A DNA stretch of 64,000 bases from Ahaetulla prasina (Eukaryota > Chordata > Lepidosauria > Squamata > Colubridae): positions 15,225,520 through 15,289,519 of the forward strand of contig NC_080546.1 of NCBI RefSeq assembly GCF_028640845.1, in the 5' to 3' direction. This document shows positions 46,081 to 57,270 of this stretch, piece by piece; within the stretch, counting starts at the first letter, position 1, and each line of letters begins with the position of its first letter. The translations under genes and the position numbers were made by a program. The notes beneath the pieces were generated by a model, which saw only the letters and a program-made list of their open reading frames with translations, had not been told where the DNA came from and made no database searches.

Positions 46081-46597
46081 TTCTATAAGGTTTACCTCTG
46101 ACAGAACTCTGACATTAGGATATCTATATCCTAATCATACTGCAGCTATACAGCTATAATGTAAAATATAGATTTGCTTGTTTGTTTGTATTCAATTTCT
46201 ATAGCCCATCATCTCAGTCAATGTCTCTGGGAAGCTTACAATTCAAAAGAAATATCACAATTTAAACACCAAAACGTTTCGAAGCAATAAAAATATCCAA
46301 AATAAATAGGCAAAGCTGCTGAGATACTTGGCCAAGTAGCAATAAAGCCAGGAAACGGGGTGCTTTAGACATTCAGTGCCCCAGACAAGGGAACATAAAC
46401 CAGATTTTTAGGGACTTACAAAAGGCTAGCGCATTTGGGGCCATTTTAATCTCTGGAGAGCAGGGGTCCCACTGTGGAAAACCCCTCTTTTGTAGTCCCC
46501 TGCCAGCCGACACTCTTTAGCTGATGGATTCGCAGTATGCCCATTCCTGCTAGATCGAATATGACAGGCAGAAACTCTTGGCAAAAAGGTGATCGCT

Positions 46598-47174
46598 TGT
46601 TGTGACTGAGGCCCAAGTAGTGATTAGCAAACACAATTCAGCCTGAACAAACTTATTTTATTAAAACAGCTGAGAATTAATTCATTCTCAGCTTAGTCCA
46701 AAACAAATTCTTCATAAACAGTCCTTCGGCCTTATCACCAGCCTTTGCTGTCTTTGGCAAAAACCCCACAAAGTTCAAGAGACACTGACAAGAAGCACTG
46801 GAAACAACGTTGCTTTTCCACAAAGAACCTAATGGCTTGTTGCTGCTCTTTTAAGCCTTATCGGAGTGGCCAATCATCTTGTGGCCTTACTTCCGAGTCG
46901 TCCTTTTTGCTTCAGCTGCTCTTGCCTTCTGGCAGCTCTTCTCATGCATGCACTAGGAACAGGCTCCTCCTGTTCCTCTGCCTCTCTGCTGTCTGCCTCT
47001 TGAGGCTCCAAAGTCCGCGCATTGCTCCCAGATGGCCCTGGTCCCATCTCTGCTTCCGATGCAGAGCCCTCGTCTGGGCCTTCCCCTGAATCCAGGACTG
47101 GCCCATTGTCCTCCCCAGCCTCCTCACTATCTGACTCCACTGCCAGGTCCACAGGCTGCTGGTGGACCATAACA
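46598..47174 (-). mobile_element. solo LTR (LTR-3 family, copy 2)
   Basis: TGTTGTGACTGAGGCCC to GGACCATAACA. Minus-strand AATAAAATAAG poly-A signal. The U3 frame (47170-46874) is open for 98 residues with ESDSEEAGED and a basic end RMRRAARRQEQ. The host duplication is unclear. Confidence 0.78.
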
Positions 47175-47354
47175 TTGTTCAGATAACCTTGTCCCAGGGC
47201 ATGTAAGGATTTAAAGATGATAACAGCACCTGCTGAATTTCACCTGACATGATTTGGCATGATTCTGCACCAGTTGATTTCCAAATGCTCTTCTGGGGCA
47301 GCCCCATGTGTGGTATGTTGCAGTAGTCTATACAATAAGTTAGGCCTAGTAATT

Positions 47355-47485
47355 GGTCTAATAGTTAAAGGACCAGTATAGACTGTGAAACCAGGAGAGG
47401 TGAGTTCTAGTCCTGCCTTGAAAGCTCGCTGTGTGACTTTGGGTATGTCATTCTCTCAGTCCAAGATATTTATAAAAATAATAAA
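47355..47485 (+). mobile_element. ACA-type SINE fragment
   Basis: GTGAGTTCTAGTCCTGCCTT then GCTGTGTGACTTTGGG. Confidence 0.55.
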
Positions 47486-47489
47486 GGGA

Positions 47490-48230
47490 TAGGGAGGGAG
47501 GGAGGGAGGAAGTTCACACAAAAAACCCTGCAGAAATTACCTGAGATATCTTGAGGAAACATTCAAATAAGAATTATTTCAAGAGCATAAATGCAATGGA
47601 ACATGAATGTCTACGTTTCTCATACATTAAATACTGATCTTCCCCTTATTTTTTCATGATCTAATTCTGCAGCTCAGCATCACTTAAATCTTTTCAAGAC
47701 CACAGAACATCAAGCAATTTTTTAAACTATGAAAAAATTATCACATTAGGGAGGAAGAGTAAAAGGAATAGTAAAATAAAGCATAATATTCTTTTCATTA
47801 CATTTAACATGCCTAGCATACATCTCAATATGTTTTACCAGTTTGTACAGGACAATATATTTCATCGACACACGCACCCTCAGTTTTGTTAAATGTTATC
47901 TGGACTTTATTTCAATGTTTGATGTTGGCTGTAATAAGTGCTACAAATCCACTTTCATAAAAGTATGTTGGAGGGTGGGAGAGGAGGGTTAATGTGAATT
48001 AACTGTGAATTTTCATCCAGAAACATTCTGAATAACTGCACCAAAATTTTTCGTCTTCCATTTAGCAATCACAACAGATTAAAAGGTTCAAGAACAACCT
48101 TCTGTTCAATGACACTTACCAACACAGTAAAGTATCACTGAAGTATTGCTACCTAAGTATTACAGTTGAAAGAAAGTCAGCCCAAAGTCTGTCAGAATAA
48201 GGAATTGTTAAGGGTTAAATTATGGCCATT
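47490..48230. other. unique intronic sequence
   Basis: GGGA-type simple repeat at 47490-47510. Otherwise nothing. Confidence 0.4.
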
Positions 48231-48236
48231 ATAGAT

Positions 48237-48338
48237 CAGTGCTTTTCAACCTTATGAACTGGAAGATGCATGGCTGACTGGGGAATTCTGGGAGTTGAAG
48301 TCCACACATCTCCAAGTTAACAAGGTTAAGGAACACTG
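48237..48338. mobile_element. hAT-type MITE, family E
   Basis: CAGTGCTTTTCAACCTTATG to CAAGGTTAAGGAACACTG. About 100 bases with TIRs. Flanking duplication weak. Confidence 0.75.
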
Positions 48339-48361
48339 CTATTTCAAAAGTTCCAAGTGGA

Positions 48362-48800
48362 CATGAGAGACCACAATTTTAAATACTCATAGCAGCCCTA
48401 TGGACAATGTTCCTCCAGGCCTTCCTGTCCTCTACCATCCCCCAGAGACCATTTAAGCTCACGCCTACTGCTTCAGTGACTCCATCCAGACACCTCGTTC
48501 TCTGTCGTCCTCTTCTTCTTTTGCCCTCAATCTTTCCCAGCATTAGGCTCTTCTCCAGTGAGTCCTTCCTTCTCATTAGGTGGCCAAAGTATTTCAGTTT
48601 CATCTTCAGGATCTAAAGAGCTGTCAGGGTTGATCTCCTCTAGGACTGACTGGTTTGATCACTTTGCAGTCCAATGGAATCGCATGAGTCTTCTCCAGCA
48701 CTATAGTTCAACGGCCTCAATTCTTTGATGCTCAGCCTTCCTTATGGTCCATCTTTCACACATTGCAACTGGGAAAACCATCACCTTGACTATATCCTAA
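48362..48800 (-). mobile_element. BovB LINE, 3' end of ORF2
   Basis: The minus-strand frame 48603-48379 reads LKYFGHLMRRKDSLEKSLML, then GRQRTRCLDGVTEA and a VEDRKAWRNIVH-type end, the distinctive BovB ORF2 C-terminus. The part at 48605-48800 (AAT-rich in other copies) carries upstream ORF2 in broken frames. This LINE is the presumed partner of the Sauria SINEs. Confidence 0.88.
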
Positions 48801-49125
48801 AACTTACTTTAAGCAAATAAAAAGAATCCGTAAGTACTAATAAATTTAGCAACTACATACTTTTCCCATATCCCAAGAGAAGGACGGAAGCACATTTTAT
48901 TTCAACTGTAACATTGAAATAATTCAATTCAATAATTCAAAATTTTATTTTTATTGTAACCTGCAGTAGGATAAACATCTGGTTTATGTACCTGCTTTAA
49001 AAATCTCAATTAAGATCACTGGAAGAAACAAGTGATTGTATCACTTTGTAATGTGTGTTGAGACTCTTGAACTGCATAATTTTAAATAAAAATGGTCTTT
49101 ATTAGTTAACAATCATTAGCAAACT

Positions 49126-49452
49126 TTGGAGCTTTCTACCGAATCTGTAAGGAATGTGGATAGAAGGCCAAAGAGGCCATCTATATCAAGATTGAACAGC
49201 CCTCTCTCAACAAACTTTACAACACACATCTTTCAGCAATTCCAACAAGCTTCCACACCCATTTACACTATTCAGGTCAACCTGAGGGCTCAGATAAACC
49301 TCCAAGTGGCCTCAATGACTCTCAGAAAGAGTGCTAATGTTGAGATGACTGCAAGGAATATAAATCTTTCCATCCCCCACCATTCAGTCAGAACTGAAGA
49401 GGCTTTTTGGATGAGAAGCAAAACATCTTCAAGGAAAAGCCAAAAAGTCCAG
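49126..49452 (+). mobile_element. Penelope-like element, GIY-YIG-type C-terminus and 3' end
   Basis: The frame at 49164-49214 reads KEAIYIKIEQPSLNK, the conserved end of PLE endonuclease domains. After degraded sequence come GACTGCAAGGAATATAAATC and the terminus with CTGAAGA (49394-49400), GGATGAGAAGC and AAAACATC (GAAA changed to AAAA). It abuts the L1 at 49453. Confidence 0.78.
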
Positions 49453-50265
49453 TCTGGGAAAGCCCAATCCCCCTCTTTCCTTAGCATCCTGTACTAATTT
49501 TAGTTTAATTCCCGGTTTTTTACCTTGCCAAATAAATTTCGATGTGATTTTATTCAAATTGGTAAAAAATTCCTTTTTTAATCTAATTGGGATCCATTGG
49601 AATAAAAAAGGTAATTTGGGTAGAACGTTCATCTTGATTGTCGCGATTCTTCCCATGAAGGAAAGTTGCAAGTTTTTCCATCTATCTAAATCCATTTTAA
49701 TTTGTTCAATTAATTTGTCGTAATTATTCCCTTCGAATGTACTACTGTACATCTTGCAGTAATTTGGATTTCTAGTTACCTTACTTTTTTGTTATCTGAA
49801 TGTTTATTTTCTCAGCCAATTCCTTTTCTCGCAGTTTAGTCATATTTTTTGTTAACATTTTCATTTTATCCTTATTTATCTTCAGGCCTGCTACTTCCCC
49901 ATATTCCCCCACTGCTTCCATTAGCCTTACTCCAGACTGTAGGGGCTCTTCTATGATAAAGATAAGGTCACCTGCAAAAGCCTGTACCTTAAAATTTTCT
50001 TTCTTAATTTCTAACCCTTTAAATTTTTTTGGTCTTCTCGAATTATTCTGGTCAAAATTTCTAATGATAATATAAACAATAATGGTGACAGTGGACAACC
50101 TTGCCTTGTACCTTTTTGAATTTGGAAGTTTTTAGTTAATTCACCGCTAATTAGTACTTTAGCTTCCTGTTTAAAATAAATTGCTCTATACATGTTTATA
50201 AAATTTACACCGAAATCCATATGACATAGCTGATTCAGCATAAACTCTGAAACTTTGGACATTTA
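49453..50265 (-). mobile_element. L1 LINE fragment, reverse-transcriptase core
   Basis: Minus-strand frames from 50262 to 49429: MYRAIYFKQEAK, TRQGCPLSPLLFILSLEIL, VQAFAGDLIF (the FADD catalytic motif has become FAGD), then WKNLQLSFMGRIATIKMNVL and GGLGFPRLD. Two frameshifts. Truncated at both ends. Confidence 0.9.
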
Positions 50266-50299
50266 CCAAATTCTTATGAATTCATTCAAAGCAGCAATG

Positions 50300-50440
50300 C
50301 AAGCAGACATGTTTCAAATCAAGATCAAATCAAATCAAATATTTATTACGGTCAAACACTGGCATAGACAGACATGATTTCTCCAGATTTCTATTACAGA
50401 TTGCTGCTGTCATCATTGTAAACAAGATTTAGAGAAGGGG
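50300..50440 (-). mobile_element. possible LINE 3' tail with (AAATC)n
   Basis: AAATCAAATCAAATATTTAT, then CGGTCAAACACTGGCATAGA. A pentamer tail ahead of a 3'-UTR-like block. Family not recognised. Confidence 0.35.
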
Positions 50441-50444
50441 AAGA

Positions 50445-51715
50445 GAAGTCAGAAAAAAATGGATAATCTTACGACAATACATGCCGAGCTTCAATGCATA
50501 TCATTTGCATCCATTTATTTTAATTGTACATCCAGAAATTAAGCAACTATTTTTTTTCCAGTATGCAAGGATGGCATTTGCGGGAATAGATCTCGAAATC
50601 TGACAAAAAGTAAAAGAATCAAAAGGAATGGTTTTAAAAAACAAGGAAGTCCGAAACGCTCCCAGTGTATATTAACGGAAGCAATGAAAGAGCCGAAAAC
50701 TGCAATCCATCATATGTTGCGTAAAGGAACTTAACTACAATAAGGTTGTGAATATGGTTTTCAAAAAACAAACAAACCAAAAAAGTTCTATTAAACTAGG
50801 CGAATTTCTTACCCAAATAGACCTACTTAGGAACTGAGTTGTAAAGTTGCAACCATTAGCACCATTCCTTAGATTTCAATTATTTGTATCCAATACAAAT
50901 GTAGTAATACTTTAGTACAGTTATTGCTACATGTCTGATAATTTAAATCAATAAATTGCAGTTTTCCACACATTTTTTAGCCATTTTTAATGTTTACTAA
51001 ATCTTCCTATGCACTTTAAGAGTTCTGTATAGTTTCTTTACCTAATGATCATAAAAGCACCTACTTCAAGTTTGATTGAACATAACATTATATCTAATTC
51101 ATCTTCAAACAAAACAGGAATATGAAAAAGTAAATGTCATAGAATAGGCACTAGAAATAATATTTTCATTATCAAAAACATCATATACAGTATTTCAATA
51201 GAGCTACCATCCACGATGTAAGAAATGTAGTATCTATCTACAAATCTTATCAGCTGGCTGGGTAATTCTTGGAGTTGAACTCCATATATCTTAATGTTGT
51301 CAAGGTCGGGAAACACTGATCTATACTGTGTTGGCAGTGTGTCTATTTATATCTACACATACATGCTGCTTCTGCTATAGTTTTGCACACACAAGTGCAA
51401 GGAGGAACCTCAATTTGCACATACATCTATACTGCCAACGCAACAGTTCTATGCATCTCTGACGTCCCCAACAATTCTCATCTCTGTTTTAAAAAATAAA
51501 GTTTGCATTGTTATCTTGATTGCTGATACACCACATTACATGATGAGGAGTCATAGCTCAATGTTTGACAATTCTTTGTAAGCAGAAAATTCCAGCTTTA
51601 GTTCCAAGCGATTTCCAGGCTGAATGATAAAAAATGTTCCAAAGGTTAGAAATGAACTGATCCTGAAAGTTTTGAGTAGTTGGTAAAGGGCTAGCTGGAT
51701 CAGTCTTTGGATTCA
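50445..51715. other. unique sequence with a family E fragment
   Basis: 51255-51325 has GGTAATTCTTGGAGTTGAAC and GTCGGGAAACACTG. Remainder unrecognised. Confidence 0.4.
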
Positions 51716-51720
51716 TAATA

Positions 51721-52107
51721 CAGGTAATCCTCAATTTACAACCATTTGTTCAGTGACCATTCAAAGACACTTTAAACAGTGACTTATAACTAGTTTCCTC
51801 ACTTACAACCAATGCAACATCCCCATGGTCACGTGATCGAAATGGGGGCATTTGACAACTGGCATGTATTTATGAGTTGTACTGTCCTAGGGTCATGTGA
51901 TCAGCATTTATAACCTTTCCAGCTGGCTTACAACAGATGGGGGAAGCCAGGTTCACTTTAATGAGTGCATGATTCACTTAACTGCAGTGGTTCACTTAAC
52001 AACTGTGGCAAAAAATATTAAATCATAGGGCAAAATTCACTTAAGAATTGCCTTGTTAAGCAACAGAAAATTGGGCTTAGCTGTATTCGTAAGTCGAGGG
52101 CTACCTG
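51721..52107. mobile_element. family M MITE, near full length
   Basis: CAGGTAATCCTCAATTTAC after TA and GTAAGTCGAGGGCTACCTG at the right end. TG follows where TA is expected. Confidence 0.78.
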
Positions 52108-52109
52108 TG

Positions 52110-54360
52110 TAACTTTACAGATTTATATAGATTTGATGAGCCTCAACCAATGTTTTATTCCGAATCATTATTGCATTACATTTTTGCAAACCCCAAAACC
52201 GTCAAAAAACCTCTAGAAAGTGCCAAAACTAGTCAATAAATAAGAAAACAGCAGTATGTTTGCCTTATATTCTTACAGAATTGAATTGAAATTACACAGT
52301 GATTCTAAACTCCTCAAATATCCATTTCTCTCGTTATAATCTTGGGGAATATCAGTGAACATATGAATTTTCTTCTAATTACAATGAAATGCACCATCAT
52401 TATTCTGCCCACGTGTTCTCTGCTGCTGCTTCTTATTACAGTTTCACGACAAAATAGGTAAATATTGGTGGAATGAAAATAATAATAAGCGCCTTCTCTC
52501 CACAGAAGAGTTTAAAAGAAACGTTCGATCACGTGTGGAATATGATAATCCTGAATAAGGAGGTGCTGCAGCCATGAAAGACAAGTCACAAATGTTCACA
52601 ACTCCGTTCAGCGATTTGTCCCCTTCCTTAAATAAGTTACACATACTGTTTACTCTTTCAATCTTAATCAAGCATATTCAACAACATTTCAATGGGAAAC
52701 AGCGTTTTATTACTATGTTAAAAAGAAACATCTCAGAAAGTTCAGATCATGCACTTAGCGGTTTATATCTCAATGCAACTGAAAAATACATTTGACGAGT
52801 GCTGTTTGTCCACGTATAATATATATGGGAAGCTGTTATCTATACATTTTACACTAGGCTGCATTGCAAAGTGTAATTTTAACCGTGATTAAAAAAACCT
52901 ACGAATGCATCCAAGTTTTGACACCACTTGCCTATCTCCGTCCCTCAGTTCATCTATTCTAGTCTTTAAAATTGGATGTATTACCTCTTCGGAAAGATCT
53001 GATGTTTTGAAATGATTGTTTTGAAGAATTGGAACTCATTAGAACAAAGAAGCAGGGATAAAAGCCAGTCATACCTATAACCCTGTTTTTGTACTGGATC
53101 TTCTGATAGCTTCCCAGTGTAAGCGATTGCCTATATGATTCAGCTCTGTCATATCTATTATCTCAGAGATCCAGGGGTAGCAGAAATCGTATATAGCATC
53201 CCTTCTATCCCTGTGAGCATTAAACAAAACTCGGAGAGGTCATCAACCTCCCCCTTCCTCCCCTCCCTAGTGAAAATTCAGCCTTAGAGTCATTGCAGGT
53301 TCATACACAATGAAACCTTCCCACCGGGTTATGAAACCCACTGCAAAACAAACGTGCAGGAGTTGCCTTACTATATTTACATTAATGCTCCAGAAGAACG
53401 TCAAATGGTCTCTTAAAAGTTCTCTGTGGAACCAGAAAGAGACCCCCTGAAATCGAAAGCCAAGAGATCCCTCCCGACAGTGAACCATTATAAAGGTTCT
53501 CTAAGAGAAGATACTAAGAGGATTATTCATCCGTGCACAACACGTTCTTTCTTTCTTTTAAAGCCAACCTTTGTTCCTAGCAGCTAGTGACTTTCTCCTT
53601 GACAATATGCCTTCACCCTCCCCCCCCACGTTGTACCTTTTCACATCAATGTATCTCCCCACCGCACCCCATGCTATAGATCTGTCGTGTTAAACCACTA
53701 TATAAAACCCCAAAACAAGCCACTTCTATAATCGCAACGGGATTGGGTACCTTTTGTTATTTTCCTTTCCTGCTGGGAAAGTATGGATTGAGTATAGAAA
53801 AGAAGCAGCTAGAAACAAATCTTCTCCTTTCTCTAAAAACAAACCGCTTTAAAATAACAATAATAACAATAATAACACCACAAACCACAACTTAAGCCAA
53901 CCAAACCAAGCATCCTTAAGTTTAACAAAGATAAAGGCTAGCGTGCAGTGATTTTTTTTTCTTTTTTGGAATGAAGATATATATATATATATATTCACCG
54001 CAGGGCCAGGGAGAGAGAGAGGAAAGCTTTTGAACGCCTCTTCCACAGCAAAGCATCAAACCCCCCCCCTTCTTACAAACCAGGATCATCTGTTTCCCCA
54101 CCACCACCATCACCTAGAGATCAGTGGAGACGACCACCCTCCCAATCTTTGATTTATTTGGGGCTTGGCTATTTTTTTTTCCATCTTTCGTGGGGATGCA
54201 GGCCTTCCAACCCTGGGGGCAGTTTTTCCAAAACCCGGCGGAGGAAAGAAAATGGAAAGAAAATAAAAATAAAATAAAAATAACAACAAGAGGCGGTGGT
54301 ATTCTGGTTTTAAAGTAGAAGAGGAAACAAACCTCCCCCCCCTTTTTTTTCCTTTTTAAC
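52110..54360. other. repeat-poor DNA flanking the CpG island
   Basis: About 2.2 kb almost free of transposons, with (TA)n at 53977-53995 and homopolymer runs (A, C and T) from 53620. Could contain promoter-proximal regulatory sequence. No exon recognised. Confidence 0.45.
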
Positions 54361-54361
54361 A

Positions 54362-54500
54362 GGATGAATCCATCCATCTATCTATCCATCCATCCATCCA
54401 TCCATCAGGAAACCTGGGCTCCGCTGCGGAAGGGTTTCCTTCCCCCTTCCCCCCCCATCATCATCATTATCATCATCATCATCATTATTATTATTATTAT
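54362..54500. repeat. (CATC)n and (ATC/ATT)n microsatellites
   Basis: CCATCCATC units at 54368-54406, then CATCATTAT units at 54456-54500, immediately before the CpG island. Confidence 0.9.
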
Positions 54501-54875
54501 TTCTCCTCCCCACCCCCCAATCTTTCTTCCGGGCTGGAGAGCCAAAGATTAGGCACAAATAAGTGACTCCCTGCCAAAAAAAAAAAAAAAAACTCGGACC
54601 GGGAAGGAGAAAAAGCAGCGCAGCCCAAGCTATCGGGACTTGCAGGGGCTGGTGCGGGGGTGTGTGGGGGGGAGAAAGAGGTCAGGAAGCAGCCAAGCGG
54701 CCGCTGCAGCAGCAGCATCTCTGGGAAGAAGGCGGAGGAAAGCTCGGAGCGCCGGCGCGGCCTAGGGAACAGGGATATGGGGAGGGGGTGGAAGAGAACG
54801 GGGGGCCACCCGGCCAGCGGAGGCTCTCCCCACCCCAAATCCCAAAGCAGCCCGGCAGGAGGGAGCAGAACTCAC

Positions 54876-55350
54876 CCGAGGCGTGGGGCGGCCCCCACGG
54901 TGGTCTTACTCCGGCCGCGGTCAGGAGTGGAGTGGAGAGGTTTGGAGGGGGGGGAAGCCGGCCTGGATGCGCTGCCCTCACCGGAGGGGTCTTCAGGACG
55001 GCATGCGGGGTCCGCCGAGGGGCGTTCGGGCTGGACCTGGAGGGAAGGAGGGAGGGAGGGAGAAGGGCGGCTGTGTCCGCCTCCCCCCTACGGCTCGGCT
55101 GCAGCCCCGGCGAAGGGGGCGATTTCAGGCGGAGGAAGAAGAGGAGGAGGAGGAGGAGGCGGCAGCAGCGCCCCCCGCCGTCGGCTCCCCTCGGCTGGCA
55201 GCTCGCAGTCTCATCAATCAAGGCCCGGCTTGGCCGAGCGGAGAATCCCGGGAGGTGAGAAGGAAGGCGGCGCTCTTCCCGCGGCTGCTGCTGCTGCTGC
55301 TTCTCCTTCTCCGGTTCCAGCTGCTGGTGGCCATTTTAATTCCCTGCCCT
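54876..55350 (-). other. WDFY3: putative non-coding exon 1 of WDFY3
   Basis: Reading the minus strand from the YY1-like site, the first strong donor is CTCGG followed by GTGAGT, with the exon ending at 54876. The exon would be about 475 bases and GC-rich. It carries a 38-residue upstream ORF starting in AAAATGGCC (55334-55218) with serine and arginine runs. The start position and use of this donor are inferred. A weaker donor (TCCG followed by GTGAGG) lies near 54980. Confidence 0.5.
55100..55254 (+). other. possible divergent plus-strand first exon
   Basis: A near-consensus donor GGGAG followed by GTGAGA sits at 55255-55260 on the plus strand, inside the CpG island and antisense to the proposed WDFY3 exon 1. 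Human WDFY3 has a divergent antisense lncRNA (WDFY3-AS2) at its promoter, so an equivalent is plausible. No start site or downstream exon is identified, and the left boundary given is arbitrary. Confidence 0.3.
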
Positions 55351-56149
55351 GGCCGCTGCTGCTGCTGCTGCCGCCGCCACCGGTGCGCCTGGTTCCCTCC
55401 CTTCCTGTCCTCCCGCTTCCTTCTTTTCCCTTCGCCGGCTCCCTCTTCCTCTCCGGCTGCGGCCCGGCCCGGCCCTCCCCGCCCGCCGCTGGAGGGCTCG
55501 CTTCCCCTCTCTCTCTCTCTCCTCTCCCTCCCTCCTTCCTTCCTTCCTTCTCGGCCAGCCGCTCCCGCCCCAGAGCCGTCGGACCGGGGTGGGAACTGGT
55601 CCCCCGACGTCCGCCGAGCAGGCAAAAGGAAGAAAAAGAGGAGGGGGAGGGGGCGCCTCCGGTGGTGTTTTTTTATCCTGCGATCTGCGAAAAAAAAAGC
55701 CTCCGCAGCGAGCCAAAGAAAGTGGGGGGGGGATGGTACATAAAGGTGTTTTGTGAAATAACATCCTACCCAAAACGATCCCCCCCCAAAAAATTGATCG
55801 ATTTAAAGGAAGGGGGGAAATTCTTCACCTGGCGCTGAAATTGAAAATAGCTTTGGGTGGGGGGGGGGGCGATCTCCCCACTCTTGCCTTTTCCCTCAGG
55901 CGAGCTTCTTTCACTTGAGAAGTTTCCCCCCACCACCACCCTCTTGGACTTCCCGGAGAATTACGGGGGACATTATAATAGCGAGAACACACCAGGCATC
56001 TTATAATAGGCTTGTCATGTCTTCTTCCCTGTGAAGGTCACCATTTGCATCCTGATTTATGGCTCCTGAAAGGGGCTGAAGGGCTACGGTTGCAAACAAC
56101 CGATGACCACGTAGATGGGAAAAGAAATTTGCGAATGAGAAATAACCCT

Positions 56150-56340
56150 CGTGGAGAATTCGGTGTATTCGTCTTGTTTAATAAAGACGGGCTTCGGAGG
56201 AATGAGTGTGCATCCGAACTTCCTTGCTTGTTTTATTTTATCTACACTGAGAGCATATGCACCACAGACAAATTCCTTGTGTGTCCAATCACACTTGGCC
56301 AATAAAAAATTCTATTCTATTCTCTATTCTATTATCCCAT
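56150..56340 (+). mobile_element. LINE 3' end with ATTCT tail
   Basis: CACTGAGAGCATATGC, ACAAATTCCTTGTGTGTCCA, CACTTGGCCAATAAAAAATT and CTATTCTATTCT. Reverse relatives at 56605 and 59519. Confidence 0.75.
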
Positions 56341-56604
56341 ATTCCCACGGAGGCTTGTGTACTTCCTTCGTTCCCTTCCCGCCCGCCCCCCCCAATCCTC
56401 TGGTTATACTATGCCCTCTTCGCTTATACAATTCTGTGTACGTGCCAGACAGATGCCCCTTAAGAAGGGCAGCTATTGGGCAATATGGCCCTCTTAGCGT
56501 GGCTAAATCTGTGACAGATTTATCTTTCCATTGCCAAACCAAGCTTTTTGTTCACCAGATGCGGAAGAGAGCCATATTAGCCTATGGTGGCCAAAAAATA
56601 ATAA

Positions 56605-57050
56605 TAATAAATAGTATTCTTTATTGGCCAAGTGTGATTGGACACACAAGGAATTTGTGTTTGGTGTATATAAAATCAAGCAAGCAAGGAAGTTCGGATA
56701 CACACTCATTCCTCATAAAATACATTCCATTCATAAAATACATTCATTAGAATAAAAAGATACAACACTTAGTGATAGTCACTACCCTGTTTTCCCCAAA
56801 ATAAGACATCCCCTGATAATAAGCCCAATCAGGCTTTTTAGCGCATGGCAATAAGGCCAAATGCTTATTTCAGGGTTCAAAAATATATAAGCCGGTCTTA
56901 TTTTTGGGGAAACACGGTAATAAGCTATCAAATCGTACTAGGAAACAAATAAAAACAATATAAATTGAAAGATACAATCAACACGGTTATAGTAGTAAGT
57001 ATAATCATCATCATCAATATAATAACAATAATCAAGGGATTTCAATTTTG
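56605..57050 (-). mobile_element. LINE 3' end, split by a MITE
   Basis: TTCTTTATTGGCCAAGTGTG through CACTTAGTGATAGTCACTA, resuming with AAGCTATCAAATCGTACTAG after 56919. Confidence 0.75.
56785..56917. mobile_element. TA-flanked MITE with GTTTTCCCC/GGGGAAAC ends
   Basis: CCCTGTTTTCCCCAAAATAA and TTATTTTTGGGGAAACACGG are inverted ends of about 25 bases. TA on both sides (56783-56784 and 56918-56919). Mariner-type by its target site. Confidence 0.82.
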
Positions 57051-57270
57051 TATTAAACAAATTTATGTAGCACCTTTCCAAAGTGATTATGTGCCATCAA
57101 GTCATTTACCAACATTAAAGCCTTCATCGTCATCAGTTAACAATATTTTCCATATTGCAGCTGACAAAAAGATCTTGCTTTTTAATAAAATGCAGCGCAG
57201 TCAACGTGAGTTTCACCATCCTGAACCCAGGTGGAGGGAGGGTGGGCGGGCATCACCTTGACCTTGGTCA

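Larger units (their letters stand above)
1954..54875 (-). other. WDFY3: inferred WDFY3 5'-UTR intron, about 53 kb
   Basis: No recognisable exon of any protein lies between the first coding exon and the CpG island, and both ends have splice signals in the right orientation (donor GTGAGT at 54875-54870, acceptor near 1954). The span is filled with transposons and AT-rich unique DNA. One or more further small non-coding 5'-UTR exons could be hidden in it. That the two ends belong to one intron is inference. Confidence 0.5.
54590..55720. promoter_or_regulatory. CpG island, probable WDFY3 promoter
   Basis: This is the only long GC-rich, CpG-dense, repeat-free stretch in an otherwise AT-rich window. 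It contains CTG/CAG runs (about 55284-55300 and 55355-55371), GGAGGA-type purine runs, and a YY1-like AAAATGGCC on the minus strand at 55337-55329. YY1 sites in this orientation usually sit just downstream of a start site, so minus-strand initiation near 55350 is likely. Long open frames across the island, up to 392 residues, come from GC bias and are not taken as genes. Confidence 0.8.

Noticed and set aside
54682..55221. 179-residue minus-strand frame in the CpG island
   Set aside because: Same bias. It crosses the proposed exon 1 donor and has no similarity that I can recognise.
54660..55838. 392-residue plus-strand frame across the CpG island
   Set aside because: Low-complexity Gly/Arg/Pro/Ser content, long frames in several other phases, no recognisable domain, and a splice donor inside it. 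Explained by GC-rich sequence poor in stop codons.
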